A stretch of DNA of 64,000 bases from Methylocapsa palsarum (GCF_900114285.1 NZ_FOSN01000005.1:1-64000), one strand, 5' to 3'. Shown: positions 16,501 to 25,918, counted from the stretch's first letter. Program-made: numbers and translations. The notes: generated by a model not told the origin, from the letters alone.

Positions 16501-18279
16501 ATGGCATCTACCAGCACCTACGCGCCCTCGCGCGAGGATTTCGCGGCGCTTCTTGACGAGAGCTACGGCCAGAACGAGGCCTTCGAGGGCTCGGTCATCA
16601 AGGGCAAGGTCGTCGCGATCGAAAAGGACGTCGCCGTCGTTGATCTCGGCCTCAAGACCGAAGGACGCGTGTCGCTCAAGGAATTCCAGGGTCCCGGCCG
16701 CGAAGGCGCGCTGAAGGTCGGCGACGAGGTCGAGGTCTATCTCGAGCGCATCGAGAACGCCCTCGGCGAGGCGGTCATTTCCCGCGACAAGGCCCGCCGC
16801 GAAGAGAGCTGGGTCAAGCTCGAAAAGGCGTTCGAGAAGCAGGAAAAGGTTGAAGGGATCATCTTCAACCAGGTCAAGGGCGGCTTCACCGTCGATCTCG
16901 ACGGCGCCGTGGCCTTTCTGCCGCGCAGCCAGGTCGACATCCGCCCGATCCGCGACGTCACCCCCCTGATGCAGGTGCCGCAGCCGTTCCAGATTCTCAA
17001 GATGGACCGCCGCCGCGGCAATATCGTCGTGTCGCGCCGCACCGTCCTCGAAGAATCCCGCGCCGAGCAGCGCCACGAGATCGTCGCCAACCTCGAAGAG
17101 GGCCAGGTGATCGAGGGCATGGTGAAGAACATCACCGATTACGGCGCCTTCGTCGATCTCGGCGGCATCGACGGACTGCTGCATGTCACCGACATCGCCT
17201 GGCGCCGGGTCAATCATCCGACCGAGGTGCTGACCATCGGCCAGACCGTCCGCGTCAAGATCATCAAGATCAACCACGAGACGCACCGCATCTCGCTTGG
17301 CGTCAAGCAGCTGCTGGAAGATCCGTGGCAGGGTATCGAGGCCAAATACCCGGTGGACGCGAGGTTCCAGGGCCGCGTGACCAACATCACCGACTATGGC
17401 GCGTTCGTCGAGTTGGAGCCGGGCATCGAAGGCCTGATCCACGTTTCGGAAATGTCCTGGACCAAGAAGAACGTCCATCCCGGCAAGATCGTCGCGACGA
17501 GCCAGGAAGTCGACGTTCAGGTGCTCGAGGTCGATCCTGTCAAGCGCCGGATTTCGCTCGGCCTCAAGCAGACCCTCGCCAACCCCTGGGAAGCCTTCGC
17601 CGAGAAGTTCCCGATCGGCTCCGAAGTCGAGGGCGAGGTCAAGAACAAGACCGAGTTCGGGCTTTTCATCGGCCTCGAAGGCGACGTCGACGGGATGGTG
17701 CATCTCTCCGATCTCGACTGGTCGAAGCCCGGCGAGCAGGTCATCGAGGACTACAAGAAAGGCGATATGGTCAAGGCCAAGGTTCTTGACGTCGATATCG
17801 AGAAGGAGCGCGTCTCGCTCGGCGTCAAGCAGCTGACGTCCGACCCGTTCGCCGCGCGTCCCGGAGAGGCCGCCGGCGCCGGCGCCAAACCCTCCGAGGA
17901 GGGCGGTTCGGGCGAACTCAAGAAGGGTTCGGTCGTCACCTGCGAAGTGCTCGAAGTCAAGGACGGCGGCCTCGACGTCAAAATCGTCGGGACTGAGTTC
18001 ACCGCCTTCATCAAGCGCAACGAACTCGCGCGCGACCGCGCCGATCAGCGGCCCGAGCGGTTCGCCGTCGGCGAGAAGGTCGACGCCCGCATCACCTTGT
18101 TCGACCGCCGCGCCCGCAAGGTCTCGGTCTCGATCAAGGCGCTGGAAGTCGCCGAGGAGAAGGAGGCCATCGCGCAATATGGCTCCGCCGACTCGGGCGC
18201 TTCGCTGGGCGACATTCTCGGCGCTGCGCTGAAGGCGCGCGAGGACACGCCGAAGGGTAAGAAAACCTCCGACGAATAG
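16501..18279 (+). CDS. rpsA: 30S ribosomal protein S1
   Basis: S1 binds mRNA and helps load it on the 30S subunit. From ATG 16501 (AGGAG five bases upstream) the protein has 592 residues, matching the six-domain form of S1. The S1 repeats are visible as recurring ITDYGAFV(D/E)L ... GLIHVSE/GLLHVTD and RISLG(V/L)KQ segments. The middle domains are best conserved. An in-frame start at 16408 lies inside the leader hairpins and is rejected. A strong intrinsic terminator follows 27 bases after the stop, so the gene ends its transcript. cmk, the usual upstream neighbour in related bacteria, is absent. Confidence 0.97.
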   Translation: MASTSTYAPSREDFAALLDESYGQNEAFEGSVIKGKVVAIEKDVAVVDLGLKTEGRVSLKEFQGPGREGALKVGDEVEVYLERIENALGEAVISRDKARREESWVKLEKAFEKQEKVEGIIFNQVKGGFTVDLDGAVAFLPRSQVDIRPIRDVTPLMQVPQPFQILKMDRRRGNIVVSRRTVLEESRAEQRHEIVANLEEGQVIEGMVKNITDYGAFVDLGGIDGLLHVTDIAWRRVNHPTEVLTIGQTVRVKIIKINHETHRISLGVKQLLEDPWQGIEAKYPVDARFQGRVTNITDYGAFVELEPGIEGLIHVSEMSWTKKNVHPGKIVATSQEVDVQVLEVDPVKRRISLGLKQTLANPWEAFAEKFPIGSEVEGEVKNKTEFGLFIGLEGDVDGMVHLSDLDWSKPGEQVIEDYKKGDMVKAKVLDVDIEKERVSLGVKQLTSDPFAARPGEAAGAGAKPSEEGGSGELKKGSVVTCEVLEVKDGGLDVKIVGTEFTAFIKRNELARDRADQRPERFAVGEKVDARITLFDRRARKVSVSIKALEVAEEKEAIAQYGSADSGASLGDILGAALKAREDTPKGKKTSDE

Positions 18280-18306
18280 GCCGGAATCTTTCGGCTTCTG
18301 ACTGAC

Positions 18307-18338
18307 GGCCCGCGGGGAACATCCCCGCGGGCCTTTTT
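18307..18338 (+). terminator. Intrinsic terminator of rpsA
   Basis: An 11-base perfect GC stem (GGCCCGCGGGG with CCCCGCGGGCC) encloses a five-base loop and is followed by TTTTT. This is the clearest terminator in the window. Confidence 0.95.
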
Positions 18339-18369
18339 CTTGGCTTTCGTCTCTGGCGTTGGGTGAATT

Positions 18370-19668
18370 TTGTCTTCAGCTGCTTTCCTGCCGGGCAATG
18401 CTCCGCCCATCGGTCTTGGCGTCGATTTCGGCACGACGAACAGCGTCGTCGCGCTCGCCTATGAGGGCGGCCATGTCGAAAGCCTCGTCTTTCCTTCGGA
18501 CCTTGGGGCTTCGAGCAACTTCCGCACCGCTTTGATGTTCTGGCGCGAGGGGCGCAAGGTCTGCCATGCGGCGGGTCCCGACGCCATCGCCAGAGCCATC
18601 GCGCAGGAGGGCGAGCAGCGATTCATCCAGTCGATCAAGACCCATCTCGCCAGCCCGCTCTTCACCGAGACGCGGCTCTACGGCGAGCGCTTCACCATCG
18701 AGAAGCTCGTCGCGACGTTTCTGGGCCATCTCTTCGATCATGACTCGCTGCGCGGCGCGAAGCCTTTGTCCAGCCGGGCAGGGCGGCCCGTCGTCTTCGC
18801 GGGCGAACGCGCCGACGAGGATCTGGCGGTCGCACGGCTCGCGAGCGCCTATGCGATGGCCGGACTGGAGGGGATCGACCTCGCCTATGAACCCCTTGGC
18901 GCGGCCTATTATTACGCCCGCAAGCTGCAACGCGACGAGACCGTGCTCGTCGCCGATTTCGGCGGCGGCACCAGCGATTTTTCTGTGCTGAGGTTTTCCC
19001 GGGAGGCGGGGCGTCTCTCTGCAAAGCCGCTCGGCCACGGCGGCGTCGGGGTTGCGGGCGATTCCTTCGATTTCCGGATTGTCGATCATGTCGTCGCGCC
19101 GCGGCTCGGCAAGGGGACGCTCTACCGTTCCTTCGGCAAGCTGCTGCCGGTCCCGGCCTATTTTCACGCCGCCTTCGCGCAATGGCATCAGCTCTCGTGG
19201 CTGAAATCGGCGCATACGTTGAGCGAATTGCGCAAGCTCGCCGCTTGTGCGGAAGAACCCGACAGGCTGGCCGATCTGATCGCGCTCATCGAACACGATC
19301 TCGGCTTCGAGCTCTACCGCTCCGTTGGCGCGCTCAAGGCGCAGCTGTCGGACGCGGACGAGGCGCGGTTCGTGTTTAAGCGCGAGGGCATCGACATCGA
19401 CGCCTCTGTGACGCGCAAGGAGTTCGAGACCTGGATCGCGGGCGATCTGGAACGCATCGGCGGGGCGATGGACGCAACGCTCAAAGGGGCTAGGCTGGCG
19501 CCGGAGGATATCGACGCGGTCTTCGTCACCGGCGGGACGTCCTATGTGCCGGCGGTACGAAAGCTGTTTGCGACACGGTTCGGCGAGGAGAAAATCCACA
19601 TCGGCGACGCGTTTCAATCGGTGGCGTCGGGGCTTGCGCTGATGGCGGCGGATGGGGCGGCGGCGTAA
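18370..19668 (+). CDS. Hsp70-family (YegD-like) protein
   Basis: A 432-residue actin/Hsp70-fold ATPase resembling YegD rather than DnaK: it has the nucleotide-binding domain but no full substrate-binding domain. The phosphate-1 motif GVDFGTTNSVVAL is near residue 17, phosphate-2 VADFGGGTSDFSV near 197 and the adenosine motif VFVTGGTSYVPA near 379. Its client is unknown. The likely start is TTG 18370; no good ribosome site is visible and no ATG lies before the first motif. It sits between the rpsA terminator and the MNT/HepT pair. Confidence 0.88.
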   Translation: MSSAAFLPGNAPPIGLGVDFGTTNSVVALAYEGGHVESLVFPSDLGASSNFRTALMFWREGRKVCHAAGPDAIARAIAQEGEQRFIQSIKTHLASPLFTETRLYGERFTIEKLVATFLGHLFDHDSLRGAKPLSSRAGRPVVFAGERADEDLAVARLASAYAMAGLEGIDLAYEPLGAAYYYARKLQRDETVLVADFGGGTSDFSVLRFSREAGRLSAKPLGHGGVGVAGDSFDFRIVDHVVAPRLGKGTLYRSFGKLLPVPAYFHAAFAQWHQLSWLKSAHTLSELRKLAACAEEPDRLADLIALIEHDLGFELYRSVGALKAQLSDADEARFVFKREGIDIDASVTRKEFETWIAGDLERIGGAMDATLKGARLAPEDIDAVFVTGGTSYVPAVRKLFATRFGEEKIHIGDAFQSVASGLALMAADGAAA

Positions 19669-19726
19669 GTCCGGTCCTAAAAAAATTGGCGCAAAACGCG
19701 CCGCATCGTTGTGGTATATTGGTCCG

Positions 19727-20023
19727 ATGGAAAAACAGGACATCATCGCCAAACTGCGGGAAAACGAAGCGGCCTTGCGGGCGCTCGGCGTGACCCACGC
19801 CGCCCTGTTCGGCTCGCGAGCACGCGGCGATCATCGTCCCGACAGCGATATCGACATCATGATCGAGGTCGATCCCGGCGCGCAGATCAGCCTTTATGAG
19901 TACGTCGGCTTGAAAGAGCAGATCGCAGGCTTCTTCGGAGTTCCGGTCGATGTTGTCAGCCACGAGGCTCTGAAACCCGCGATCCGTCCCGCTGTGACGG
20001 CGGACGCGATCTATGCGTTCTAG
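19727..20023 (+). CDS. mntA: MNT-family nucleotidyltransferase (antitoxin)
   Basis: A 98-residue minimal nucleotidyltransferase. The GSRARGDHRPDSDID motif carries the GS-x10-DxD catalytic pattern intact. Proteins of this type neutralise HepT RNase toxins by transferring AMP to a Tyr near the toxin active site. The start ATG 19727 lies about 58 bases after the Hsp70-like gene. Its end overlaps the next gene by 11 bases, the usual layout of MNT/HEPN toxin-antitoxin pairs. Confidence 0.9.
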   Translation: MEKQDIIAKLRENEAALRALGVTHAALFGSRARGDHRPDSDIDIMIEVDPGAQISLYEYVGLKEQIAGFFGVPVDVVSHEALKPAIRPAVTADAIYAF

Positions 20024-20366
20024 ATCGGCCGAAGTTGCGCTTCGCGATATTCTTTATCACATCGATCTCGCCGTTCATTTTACCCAAGGTCTCGAGGTTC
20101 AATCGTTCTGCGCTGACTTGCGCACCGTCTATGCGGTCGTTCGATGCCTTGAGATCATCTCGGAAGCGTCGCGCCGCCTGCCTGATGAGATGAAAGAAAG
20201 GCATCCTTCGATCCCATGGAAGCGCGTGGCGGGAGCAGGTAACATTTATCGTCAAGACTACGAGGATGTCGCCGCGCAATATGTGTGGAATACTGTGCAG
20301 CGAGAACTGCAGCCCTTGCGCGTCGTCATTGCGTATGAACTCGACCAAGTCAGACGCGAGCCGTGA
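20013..20366 (+). CDS. hepT: HepT-like HEPN protein, active-site His missing
   Basis: A 117-residue HEPN (DUF86, COG2361-like) protein, the toxin partner of the MNT gene it overlaps. HepT toxins cut RNA with an Arg-x4-6-His motif. In the branch this protein resembles, the motif usually reads GN-hydrophobic-RH-x-Y. Here the segment is GAGNIYRQDYEDV, with Gln81 (CAA) where His is expected; Arg80 and Tyr83 remain. The protein may be inactive as an RNase, or the pair may work differently. Start ATG 20013 is set by the overlap. Confidence 0.82.
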   Translation: MRSRSAEVALRDILYHIDLAVHFTQGLEVQSFCADLRTVYAVVRCLEIISEASRRLPDEMKERHPSIPWKRVAGAGNIYRQDYEDVAAQYVWNTVQRELQPLRVVIAYELDQVRREP

Positions 20367-20412
20367 CACGGGCGTCAGCCGTTGGTCCTTTGCAAGCGGC
20401 GGCTTCTCATCC

Positions 20413-21801
20413 TCATATTTGGCCGCCCTGAGAGACATGCCCCCCCTTCGCCGCCGCGGCGTTGGCGAGCAGCGCCGGCTTCTCCTCCAGTTCGTTGCAT
20501 TGATCGTTGATCGCCCGCCGCGCCTCGTCGATGGCGAGGCGCAAGGCCGCCAACCCCGCCTCGTCGAAATTATGATCCCGCGCGAAGCGCAGCCCCCTTG
20601 TTGAGAGATCCTCGATCTCGTGATCGAGTTCGGCGAGCTTGGGCAGCGACATTGTGGTGTGCGCGACTTGCTTCAGATCGATCAGCTGGTCGATCAGCGC
20701 CAGCGCGGCCTTGCGGGCCCGCGCCCGCGTCACCCCGACCATGGCGGCGGCGCCTGAGCCTAGCCCGCTGAGCAACATGGCGCCGATGTAGATCCAGTCG
20801 CCGTAGAGGTCCATGAAGCTCTTTTCGCTGTCGCCGTAATAGGCGGCGGCGCCGGGGTGGATGACTTCAAACGCGCCGCGATCGCCCTCGGGCTTCTCCA
20901 TCGCGGCGGCGAGCGGCGCCTGCGCCTCCAGCGCGCGGCGGGTCTCGAACAGGCGCCTCGTCAGATTGGTCACGACATCCTGCGAGAGATTGGCGCGGGC
21001 CTCGAGCCGCACCGCGACGCCGAGCGTGACGAAATCATCATCCGGCAGCGGCGGCGCGCCGGGAAAGAGGCCCTGCGGCAAATCCACCTTCTGGTAGGCG
21101 GGGCCGCGCGCGGCCATGCCTTCGGCGGCGTCGATCGGGATCAGGGAAATCTCGCGCCTTGGCGCGTCCGTGGCGAAGGCGGCGATGGCGGCGGGAAGGG
21201 TAGGGCCGCGCAGGGGGCCGACGGCGAACAAAGCGTCGAGTTTCCGGTCCGCCGGCGCCTTTTGCGCCTCGTCCGGCGCAACAAGAACCTGCTGCACATG
21301 CGCGGGCGCAATGTCATATTCCGCGATCACAGCGCCGAACAAGGCGGCGTTGAGCGCCGTCCCCGGGACGATCCCGACGCGTTTGCCGGCGAGGCCGGAG
21401 AGTTTTGTGATGCCTGACGCGCGGGTCGCCGCGAGGACCGCGACATCATTGTGCAGGACCGCGACGGCCGCGCCTCGGGTGGGAATTCCCGAATCGCTCC
21501 GGATCACCGCGAGATCGGCGGCGCCCTGATCGAGGGCCCGCGCGGCTTCGGCCGGTCCCTCCACCGCGCGCAGGGAAAGCCGCAGGGCCCCGCCGTCGCG
21601 ATCGAGGCTTTTCGCCAGCGCCGCCATCAATTGCGCCTCCGTTCCGCCGGGCGGCCCGGCCGCGACGATGAGCCTGCGCGGCGTCTCGACGTAGCGCATC
21701 GTCAGGATGAGGACGGCGACCAAGGCCAGAACCGCCGCCACGCCCGGGAAAACCGCCGCATAGACGACGTGGGAGAAAGTCATCGAACGGCGCAGCATCA
21801 T
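20413..21801 (-). CDS. TAXI-family solute-binding protein, membrane-anchored
   Basis: A 462-residue TAXI-family (TRAP transporter solute receptor) protein. An N-terminal membrane segment (about 15-35) is followed by a periplasmic type II binding-protein fold starting RRLIVAAGPPGGTEAQL, then a second membrane segment (about 340-360) and a helical cytoplasmic tail. No TRAP permease gene lies next to it, and the tail is atypical for a simple receptor, so it may sense or scaffold rather than transport. ATG 21801 is preceded by GGGAGAG. It converges with the HepT gene. Confidence 0.8.
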   Translation of the reverse strand: MMLRRSMTFSHVVYAAVFPGVAAVLALVAVLILTMRYVETPRRLIVAAGPPGGTEAQLMAALAKSLDRDGGALRLSLRAVEGPAEAARALDQGAADLAVIRSDSGIPTRGAAVAVLHNDVAVLAATRASGITKLSGLAGKRVGIVPGTALNAALFGAVIAEYDIAPAHVQQVLVAPDEAQKAPADRKLDALFAVGPLRGPTLPAAIAAFATDAPRREISLIPIDAAEGMAARGPAYQKVDLPQGLFPGAPPLPDDDFVTLGVAVRLEARANLSQDVVTNLTRRLFETRRALEAQAPLAAAMEKPEGDRGAFEVIHPGAAAYYGDSEKSFMDLYGDWIYIGAMLLSGLGSGAAAMVGVTRARARKAALALIDQLIDLKQVAHTTMSLPKLAELDHEIEDLSTRGLRFARDHNFDEAGLAALRLAIDEARRAINDQCNELEEKPALLANAAAAKGGHVSQGGQI

Positions 21802-21975
21802 GGCTCTCTCCCGGCGGGGTTTCGCGTCGCCAGGATTCCGGCTTGACGATGATTGGCGCCAAACGCGGCGGAGGTGAAGCGGCGGCGCGCAAACTGGCGA
21901 ATTGAATTTTGCAAAACCCGCGATTGAATTTCGTCCGAATCTGCGCCATGCTGAGCGAGCGTTAGGCGATCCGCC

Positions 21976-22410
21976 TTGCGCTCAGAGAGGATCGACGCCC
22001 TGAACCCCACGATATCCGAAGGAGCGGCTCTGCCGTTTCATCCGGTCAAAGGCCCTTCCGGCCTCCATTCCGGCGCTCTCGTGCGGTCTGTCTTGACGAG
22101 TCTCGAAGATCTCAAAGCCGAAGACATCGTCTTAATCGACCTGCACGGCAAAACCTCCCTCGCCGACGTCATGATCATCGCGACCGGCCGCTCCAGTGTT
22201 CACGTCGGAGCCATCGCCGACCGCGTCATCACGGCGTTCAAGAACGCCAGCCATGCGGCGCCGCGCGCCGAGGGGTTGCAGAACTGCGATTGGGTTCTGG
22301 TCGACGGCGGCGACGCCATCGTCCATATCTTCAAGCCCGAGGTCCGGCAGTTCTACAATCTCGAAAAAATGTGGGGCGTGGACAGGCCCGGCGAGTTGCG
22401 CGCCGTCTGA
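21976..22410 (+). CDS. rsfS: Ribosomal silencing factor RsfS
   Basis: RsfS binds ribosomal protein L14 and blocks subunit joining when nutrients are scarce. The core runs from about residue 38 (LTSLEDLKAEDIVLIDLHGK) through CDWVLVDGGDAIVHIF to RQFYNLEKMWG, matching the family closely. The frame from ATG 21976 gives 144 residues, about 30 longer at the N-terminus than the core; a later start is possible. rlmH begins 4 bases after the stop, the usual pair order. Confidence 0.94.
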   Translation: MRSERIDALNPTISEGAALPFHPVKGPSGLHSGALVRSVLTSLEDLKAEDIVLIDLHGKTSLADVMIIATGRSSVHVGAIADRVITAFKNASHAAPRAEGLQNCDWVLVDGGDAIVHIFKPEVRQFYNLEKMWGVDRPGELRAV

Positions 22411-22414
22411 TCCC

Positions 22415-22891
22415 GTGCGCCTCGTCCTGGCGTGCGTCGGGCGCGCGCGCGGTCCCGAGAGGGATCTGGCCGCGCGTTACATCGAACGTGCTGGCGCCGC
22501 CGCGCGAGGCCTCGGGTTTCCGAGCGTGACCGTGCGCGAATTTGACGAGAGCCGAGCCCGCCGCGCCGAGGACCGCAAGGCGGAGGAGGCGAAGGCGATC
22601 CGGGCCGCCATCGGGACCGCCGACGTGATCGCCCTCGACGAGGGCGGCGAAAACGTGTCGAGCCGTGAATTCGCCCGCCGTCTGGGGCTAAAGCGCGACC
22701 AGGGCGCAGCCACGCTCGCGATCGTGATCGGCGGGCCGGACGGTCTCGCCCCCGAGTTCCGGGCGGGCGCCGCCATGGTTCTGTCGTTCGGTGCGATGAC
22801 CTTTCCGCATCAGCTGGTGAGGCTGCTCGCCGCCGAACAGATCTACCGGGCGGTGACGATCCTTGCAGGGCACCCCTATCACCGGGATTGA
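22415..22891 (+). CDS. rlmH: 23S rRNA pseudouridine-1915 N3-methyltransferase
   Basis: RlmH methylates pseudouridine 1915 of 23S rRNA. The 158-residue product begins at GTG 22415, four bases after rsfS. It has the SPOUT-fold motifs: VIALDEGG, the SAM-binding VIGGPDGL and the C-terminal SFGAMTFPHQLVRLLAAEQ ending in PYHRD. The family's conserved C-terminal PYH is intact. Confidence 0.95.
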   Translation: MRLVLACVGRARGPERDLAARYIERAGAAARGLGFPSVTVREFDESRARRAEDRKAEEAKAIRAAIGTADVIALDEGGENVSSREFARRLGLKRDQGAATLAIVIGGPDGLAPEFRAGAAMVLSFGAMTFPHQLVRLLAAEQIYRAVTILAGHPYHRD

Positions 22892-22979
22892 CGGTTTCGC
22901 CCCTCTCCAGCCATTTTCCCCTGTCTCGATGACCCTGTTTCCGGGATAAGGCCTGGAGCATAAAGAGACGTGACGATTC

Positions 22980-24371
22980 GTGGCCATTCGCATTGCGCTT
23001 CGCCGGACCGGTTTGACGAGAGCCATGATCGCGGGCCTCGCGCTGACGCTTGCCCTTTCCGCGCGAGTCGTCCCGGCCGCGCGGGCGCAGACGCCCCCCG
23101 ATCCGCCCATTGCCACCGCGGCCGACCCGAAGGCGCAGGAATTGAGCGGGCGCAAGCTCGAATTGCGCGGCATGCAGGATACGATCGACGCCTCGGGCGA
23201 CCAGCGCCGGAAGATCGAGTCCGAGATCGCCTTGATCCGCACCGACCGGGCGAAGCTGACGGCGGCGCTTCTCGACGCCAGCGGCAATGTGAGCGACGCC
23301 GAACGCAGAATTGGCGAGGCCGAGGCGAGGCTTGAGACCTTGACCGGAAGCGAGGAGGCGATCCAGCGCTCGCTGACGGCGCGCCGCGCCGTGATCGCGG
23401 AGGTTCTCGCCGCCTTGCAACGGATGGGACGGCGCCCGCCGCCCGCGCTTCTCGCCGCCCCGGAGGACATGCTGGCCGCCATCCGGACCTCGATGATGCT
23501 CGGGTCGGTCGTTCCGGAAATGAAAGCCGAAGCCGAGGCGCTCGCCGCCGATCTGCAGGATCTTCTGCAATTGCGCGCGTCGATCGCCGCCGAACGCGAC
23601 GGACTTGCGGGCGACGTCCAGAAGCTCCGCGCCGACCGTCTCCGGCTTGCGGCTCTGGTGGAGGCCCGGCAATCCGCCCTCGCCGCCGCGGAACAGGCGC
23701 TGGGCGCCGAGCGCAATCGGGTCGCCGAACTCGCAAAGCAGGCGGCGAGCCTCAAAGATCTGATCGCCCGGATGGAAGCCGAGGTCGCTGCGGCGGCGCG
23801 CGGAGCCGCCGAGGCGCGCAAGGCTGACGAGGCGCGCAAGAATGCGATTGCGGCGCCGCCGCCCGATGGACGCCTTAAAACCGCCCTTGCGCCGTTCAAG
23901 GATCCGGGCCGACTGGCTCCGGCCACGGCTTTTATTGAAACCAAAGGATTGCTTCCGCTGCCGGCGGCCGGTTCGCTGCGGCGGAGTTTTGGCGCGCCGG
24001 ATGGTTTCGGCGGAGCTGAAAAAGGGATCATGATCGCGACCAGAAACGAGGCCACGGTGGTCTCGCCATCCGACGGATGGGTGGCTTTCGCCGGGCCGTA
24101 TCGGTCTTATGGCCAACTCTTGATCGTAAATGCGGGGCAGGGCTATTATATAATTCTTGCTGGGATGGAACGGATCAACGTAAACGTTGGTCAGTTCGTT
24201 CTGGCCGGCGAACCCGTCGCAACTATGGGCGACGGCGCCGCGAAGACGGCTGCGGCCATCGCCATAGGCGCGGCTGAGCCGGTTCTCTACGTCGAATTTA
24301 GAAAAGACGGGGCGGCGATCGATCCGGGCCCGTGGTGGGTGAAGCCGGAGTTGCAAAGGGTTCGCGGATGA
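22980..24371 (+). CDS. envC: EnvC-like murein hydrolase activator (degenerate LytM)
   Basis: A 463-residue exported protein: signal peptide (about 1-36), long Ala/Glu/Arg-rich coiled coil (about 45-275) and a C-terminal LytM/M23 domain (about 320-455). The M23 zinc ligands are missing: the GxDxx position reads GIMIA, and HxH is replaced by YIILAGM. This fits EnvC, which activates amidases rather than cutting peptidoglycan itself. The start is GTG 22980. The stop overlaps ctpA as ATGA, so envelope remodelling and the processing protease are coexpressed. Confidence 0.87.
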   Translation: MAIRIALRRTGLTRAMIAGLALTLALSARVVPAARAQTPPDPPIATAADPKAQELSGRKLELRGMQDTIDASGDQRRKIESEIALIRTDRAKLTAALLDASGNVSDAERRIGEAEARLETLTGSEEAIQRSLTARRAVIAEVLAALQRMGRRPPPALLAAPEDMLAAIRTSMMLGSVVPEMKAEAEALAADLQDLLQLRASIAAERDGLAGDVQKLRADRLRLAALVEARQSALAAAEQALGAERNRVAELAKQAASLKDLIARMEAEVAAAARGAAEARKADEARKNAIAAPPPDGRLKTALAPFKDPGRLAPATAFIETKGLLPLPAAGSLRRSFGAPDGFGGAEKGIMIATRNEATVVSPSDGWVAFAGPYRSYGQLLIVNAGQGYYIILAGMERINVNVGQFVLAGEPVATMGDGAAKTAAAIAIGAAEPVLYVEFRKDGAAIDPGPWWVKPELQRVRG

Positions 24372-25717
24372 TGCGCAGCAGGGTCTCTATTTTAGCTTTA
24401 GGCGTCGCCTTGGGCGCGTCGGCCATTACGATCGCGCCGGAAATGACGCGGTTTTTGCCGCCGGGGTCGGCGCTCGCCGCGGCCTCGGACACCTATCGCA
24501 ATCTCAATCTGTTTGGCGATGTCTTTGAAAAGATCCGGTCTGACTATGTCGAGAAGCCTGACGAGCAGAAGCTCGTCGAATCGGCGATCAACGGCATGCT
24601 TGGCTCGCTTGATCCGCACTCGAGCTATATGGACGCCAAGAGCTTCCGAGACATGCAGGTTCAGACCCGCGGCGAATTTGGCGGCCTTGGCATCGAGGTG
24701 ACCCAGGAGGACGGCGCGATCAAGGTGGTGACGCCGATCGACGACACGCCTGCGTCGAAGGCCGGCATTCTGTCCGGCGACATCATCACCGCCATCGACG
24801 ACGAGAGCGTTGTCGGGCTCAGCCTCAACCAGGCTGTCGACAAGATGCGGGGCGCGCCAAACACCGCCGTCGTGCTCAAGATCTTGCGCGGGCCGAACAA
24901 GGACCCGCAAGACATCAAGCTGACCCGCGCCGTGATCCAGATCAAGTCGGTTCGCGACCACAAGGACGGCGACGACATCGGCTACATCCGGATCACCCAG
25001 TTCAACGAACAGACCTTTGAAGGGGTCCGGAACGCGATCCAGAAATTCCAGGCCGAGATTCCGGCGGACAAGTTCAAGGGCTATATCCTCGATCTGCGGA
25101 ATAATCCCGGCGGGCTGCTCGATCAGTCCATCGCGGTGTCCAACGCCTTCCTCGACCGTGGCGAAATCGTCTCGACACGGGGCAGAAACGCGGACGAGAC
25201 GATGCGCTACAACGCCCGGCCCGGCGATCTTTCCAAAGGCAAGCCGCTGGTTATCCTGATCAACGGCGGCTCCGCCTCGGCGTCCGAGATCGTCGCTGGA
25301 GCGTTGCAGGACCACAAGCGCGCGACGATCATCGGCACGCGCTCATTCGGGAAGGGGTCGGTGCAGACCATCATTCCGCTCGGTCAGAACAGCGGCGCGG
25401 TCCGGCTGACGACGGCGCGTTACTATACGCCGTCCGGACGCTCGATTCAGGCGAAGGGGATTGATCCGGACATGATCATTCTCCAGGACGTTCCGGACGA
25501 CCTGAAGGGCAAGGACGACACCAAAGGCGAGGCGTCGCTCAAGGGGCATCTCAAGAACGGCGACGACGAAAAAGGCGGATCTCAGGCCTATGTTCCGGCC
25601 AACGCCAAGGACGACAAGCAGTTGATCGCCGCCGAAGACCTGCTGCGCGGCGTGACGAAATCGTCCAGCCGGGTGATTTCACCACCCTCCAACGAACCGG
25701 TGAAGGTTCCCAACTAA
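24368..25717 (+). CDS. ctpA: Carboxy-terminal processing protease (S41)
   Basis: A periplasmic serine protease of the CtpA/Prc family. From ATG 24368 it has 449 residues: a signal or anchor sequence (about 5-37), a PDZ domain (about 100-175, GGLGIEV ... ASKAGILSGDII) and the S41 core. The catalytic Ser lies in GGSASASE (301-307) and the Lys in SFGKGS (Lys329). The last 70 residues are Lys/Asp-rich and low in complexity. An in-frame upstream GTG/ATG inside envC is unlikely because the ATGA overlap gives a compact start. Confidence 0.95.
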   Translation: MMRSRVSILALGVALGASAITIAPEMTRFLPPGSALAAASDTYRNLNLFGDVFEKIRSDYVEKPDEQKLVESAINGMLGSLDPHSSYMDAKSFRDMQVQTRGEFGGLGIEVTQEDGAIKVVTPIDDTPASKAGILSGDIITAIDDESVVGLSLNQAVDKMRGAPNTAVVLKILRGPNKDPQDIKLTRAVIQIKSVRDHKDGDDIGYIRITQFNEQTFEGVRNAIQKFQAEIPADKFKGYILDLRNNPGGLLDQSIAVSNAFLDRGEIVSTRGRNADETMRYNARPGDLSKGKPLVILINGGSASASEIVAGALQDHKRATIIGTRSFGKGSVQTIIPLGQNSGAVRLTTARYYTPSGRSIQAKGIDPDMIILQDVPDDLKGKDDTKGEASLKGHLKNGDDEKGGSQAYVPANAKDDKQLIAAEDLLRGVTKSSSRVISPPSNEPVKVPN

Positions 25718-25918
25718 ACCGCGCCGCAGATTGATCAGAAATGGTCTGGCGCGGGGGCGGCAATCATTGAATAAGCAGGGCGGGTCGACCTTCACGGTTG
25801 ATTCGCCCTCTCGTATTGAAGATCTGCGGTCAATAAACGCGTCGAAAGCGGATTGACGCGCAACAGCGGGAGGGACGACAAAGCGGGCTGAGACGTTCGG
25901 CCATTGCAAGGTTATCGA

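Noticed and set aside
16489-18177. 562-codon minus-strand frame opposite rpsA
   Set aside because: Shadow of S1; its repeats only mirror the S1 domain repeats.
18370-19668. Considered as DnaK
   Set aside because: Only 432 residues, without the substrate-binding and lid domains.
22353-24356. 667-codon minus-strand frame opposite rlmH and envC
   Set aside because: Overlaps two well-supported genes and has no recognisable domain.
22980-24371. Considered as an active M23 endopeptidase
   Set aside because: Zinc ligands are missing and the long coiled coil fits EnvC-type activators.
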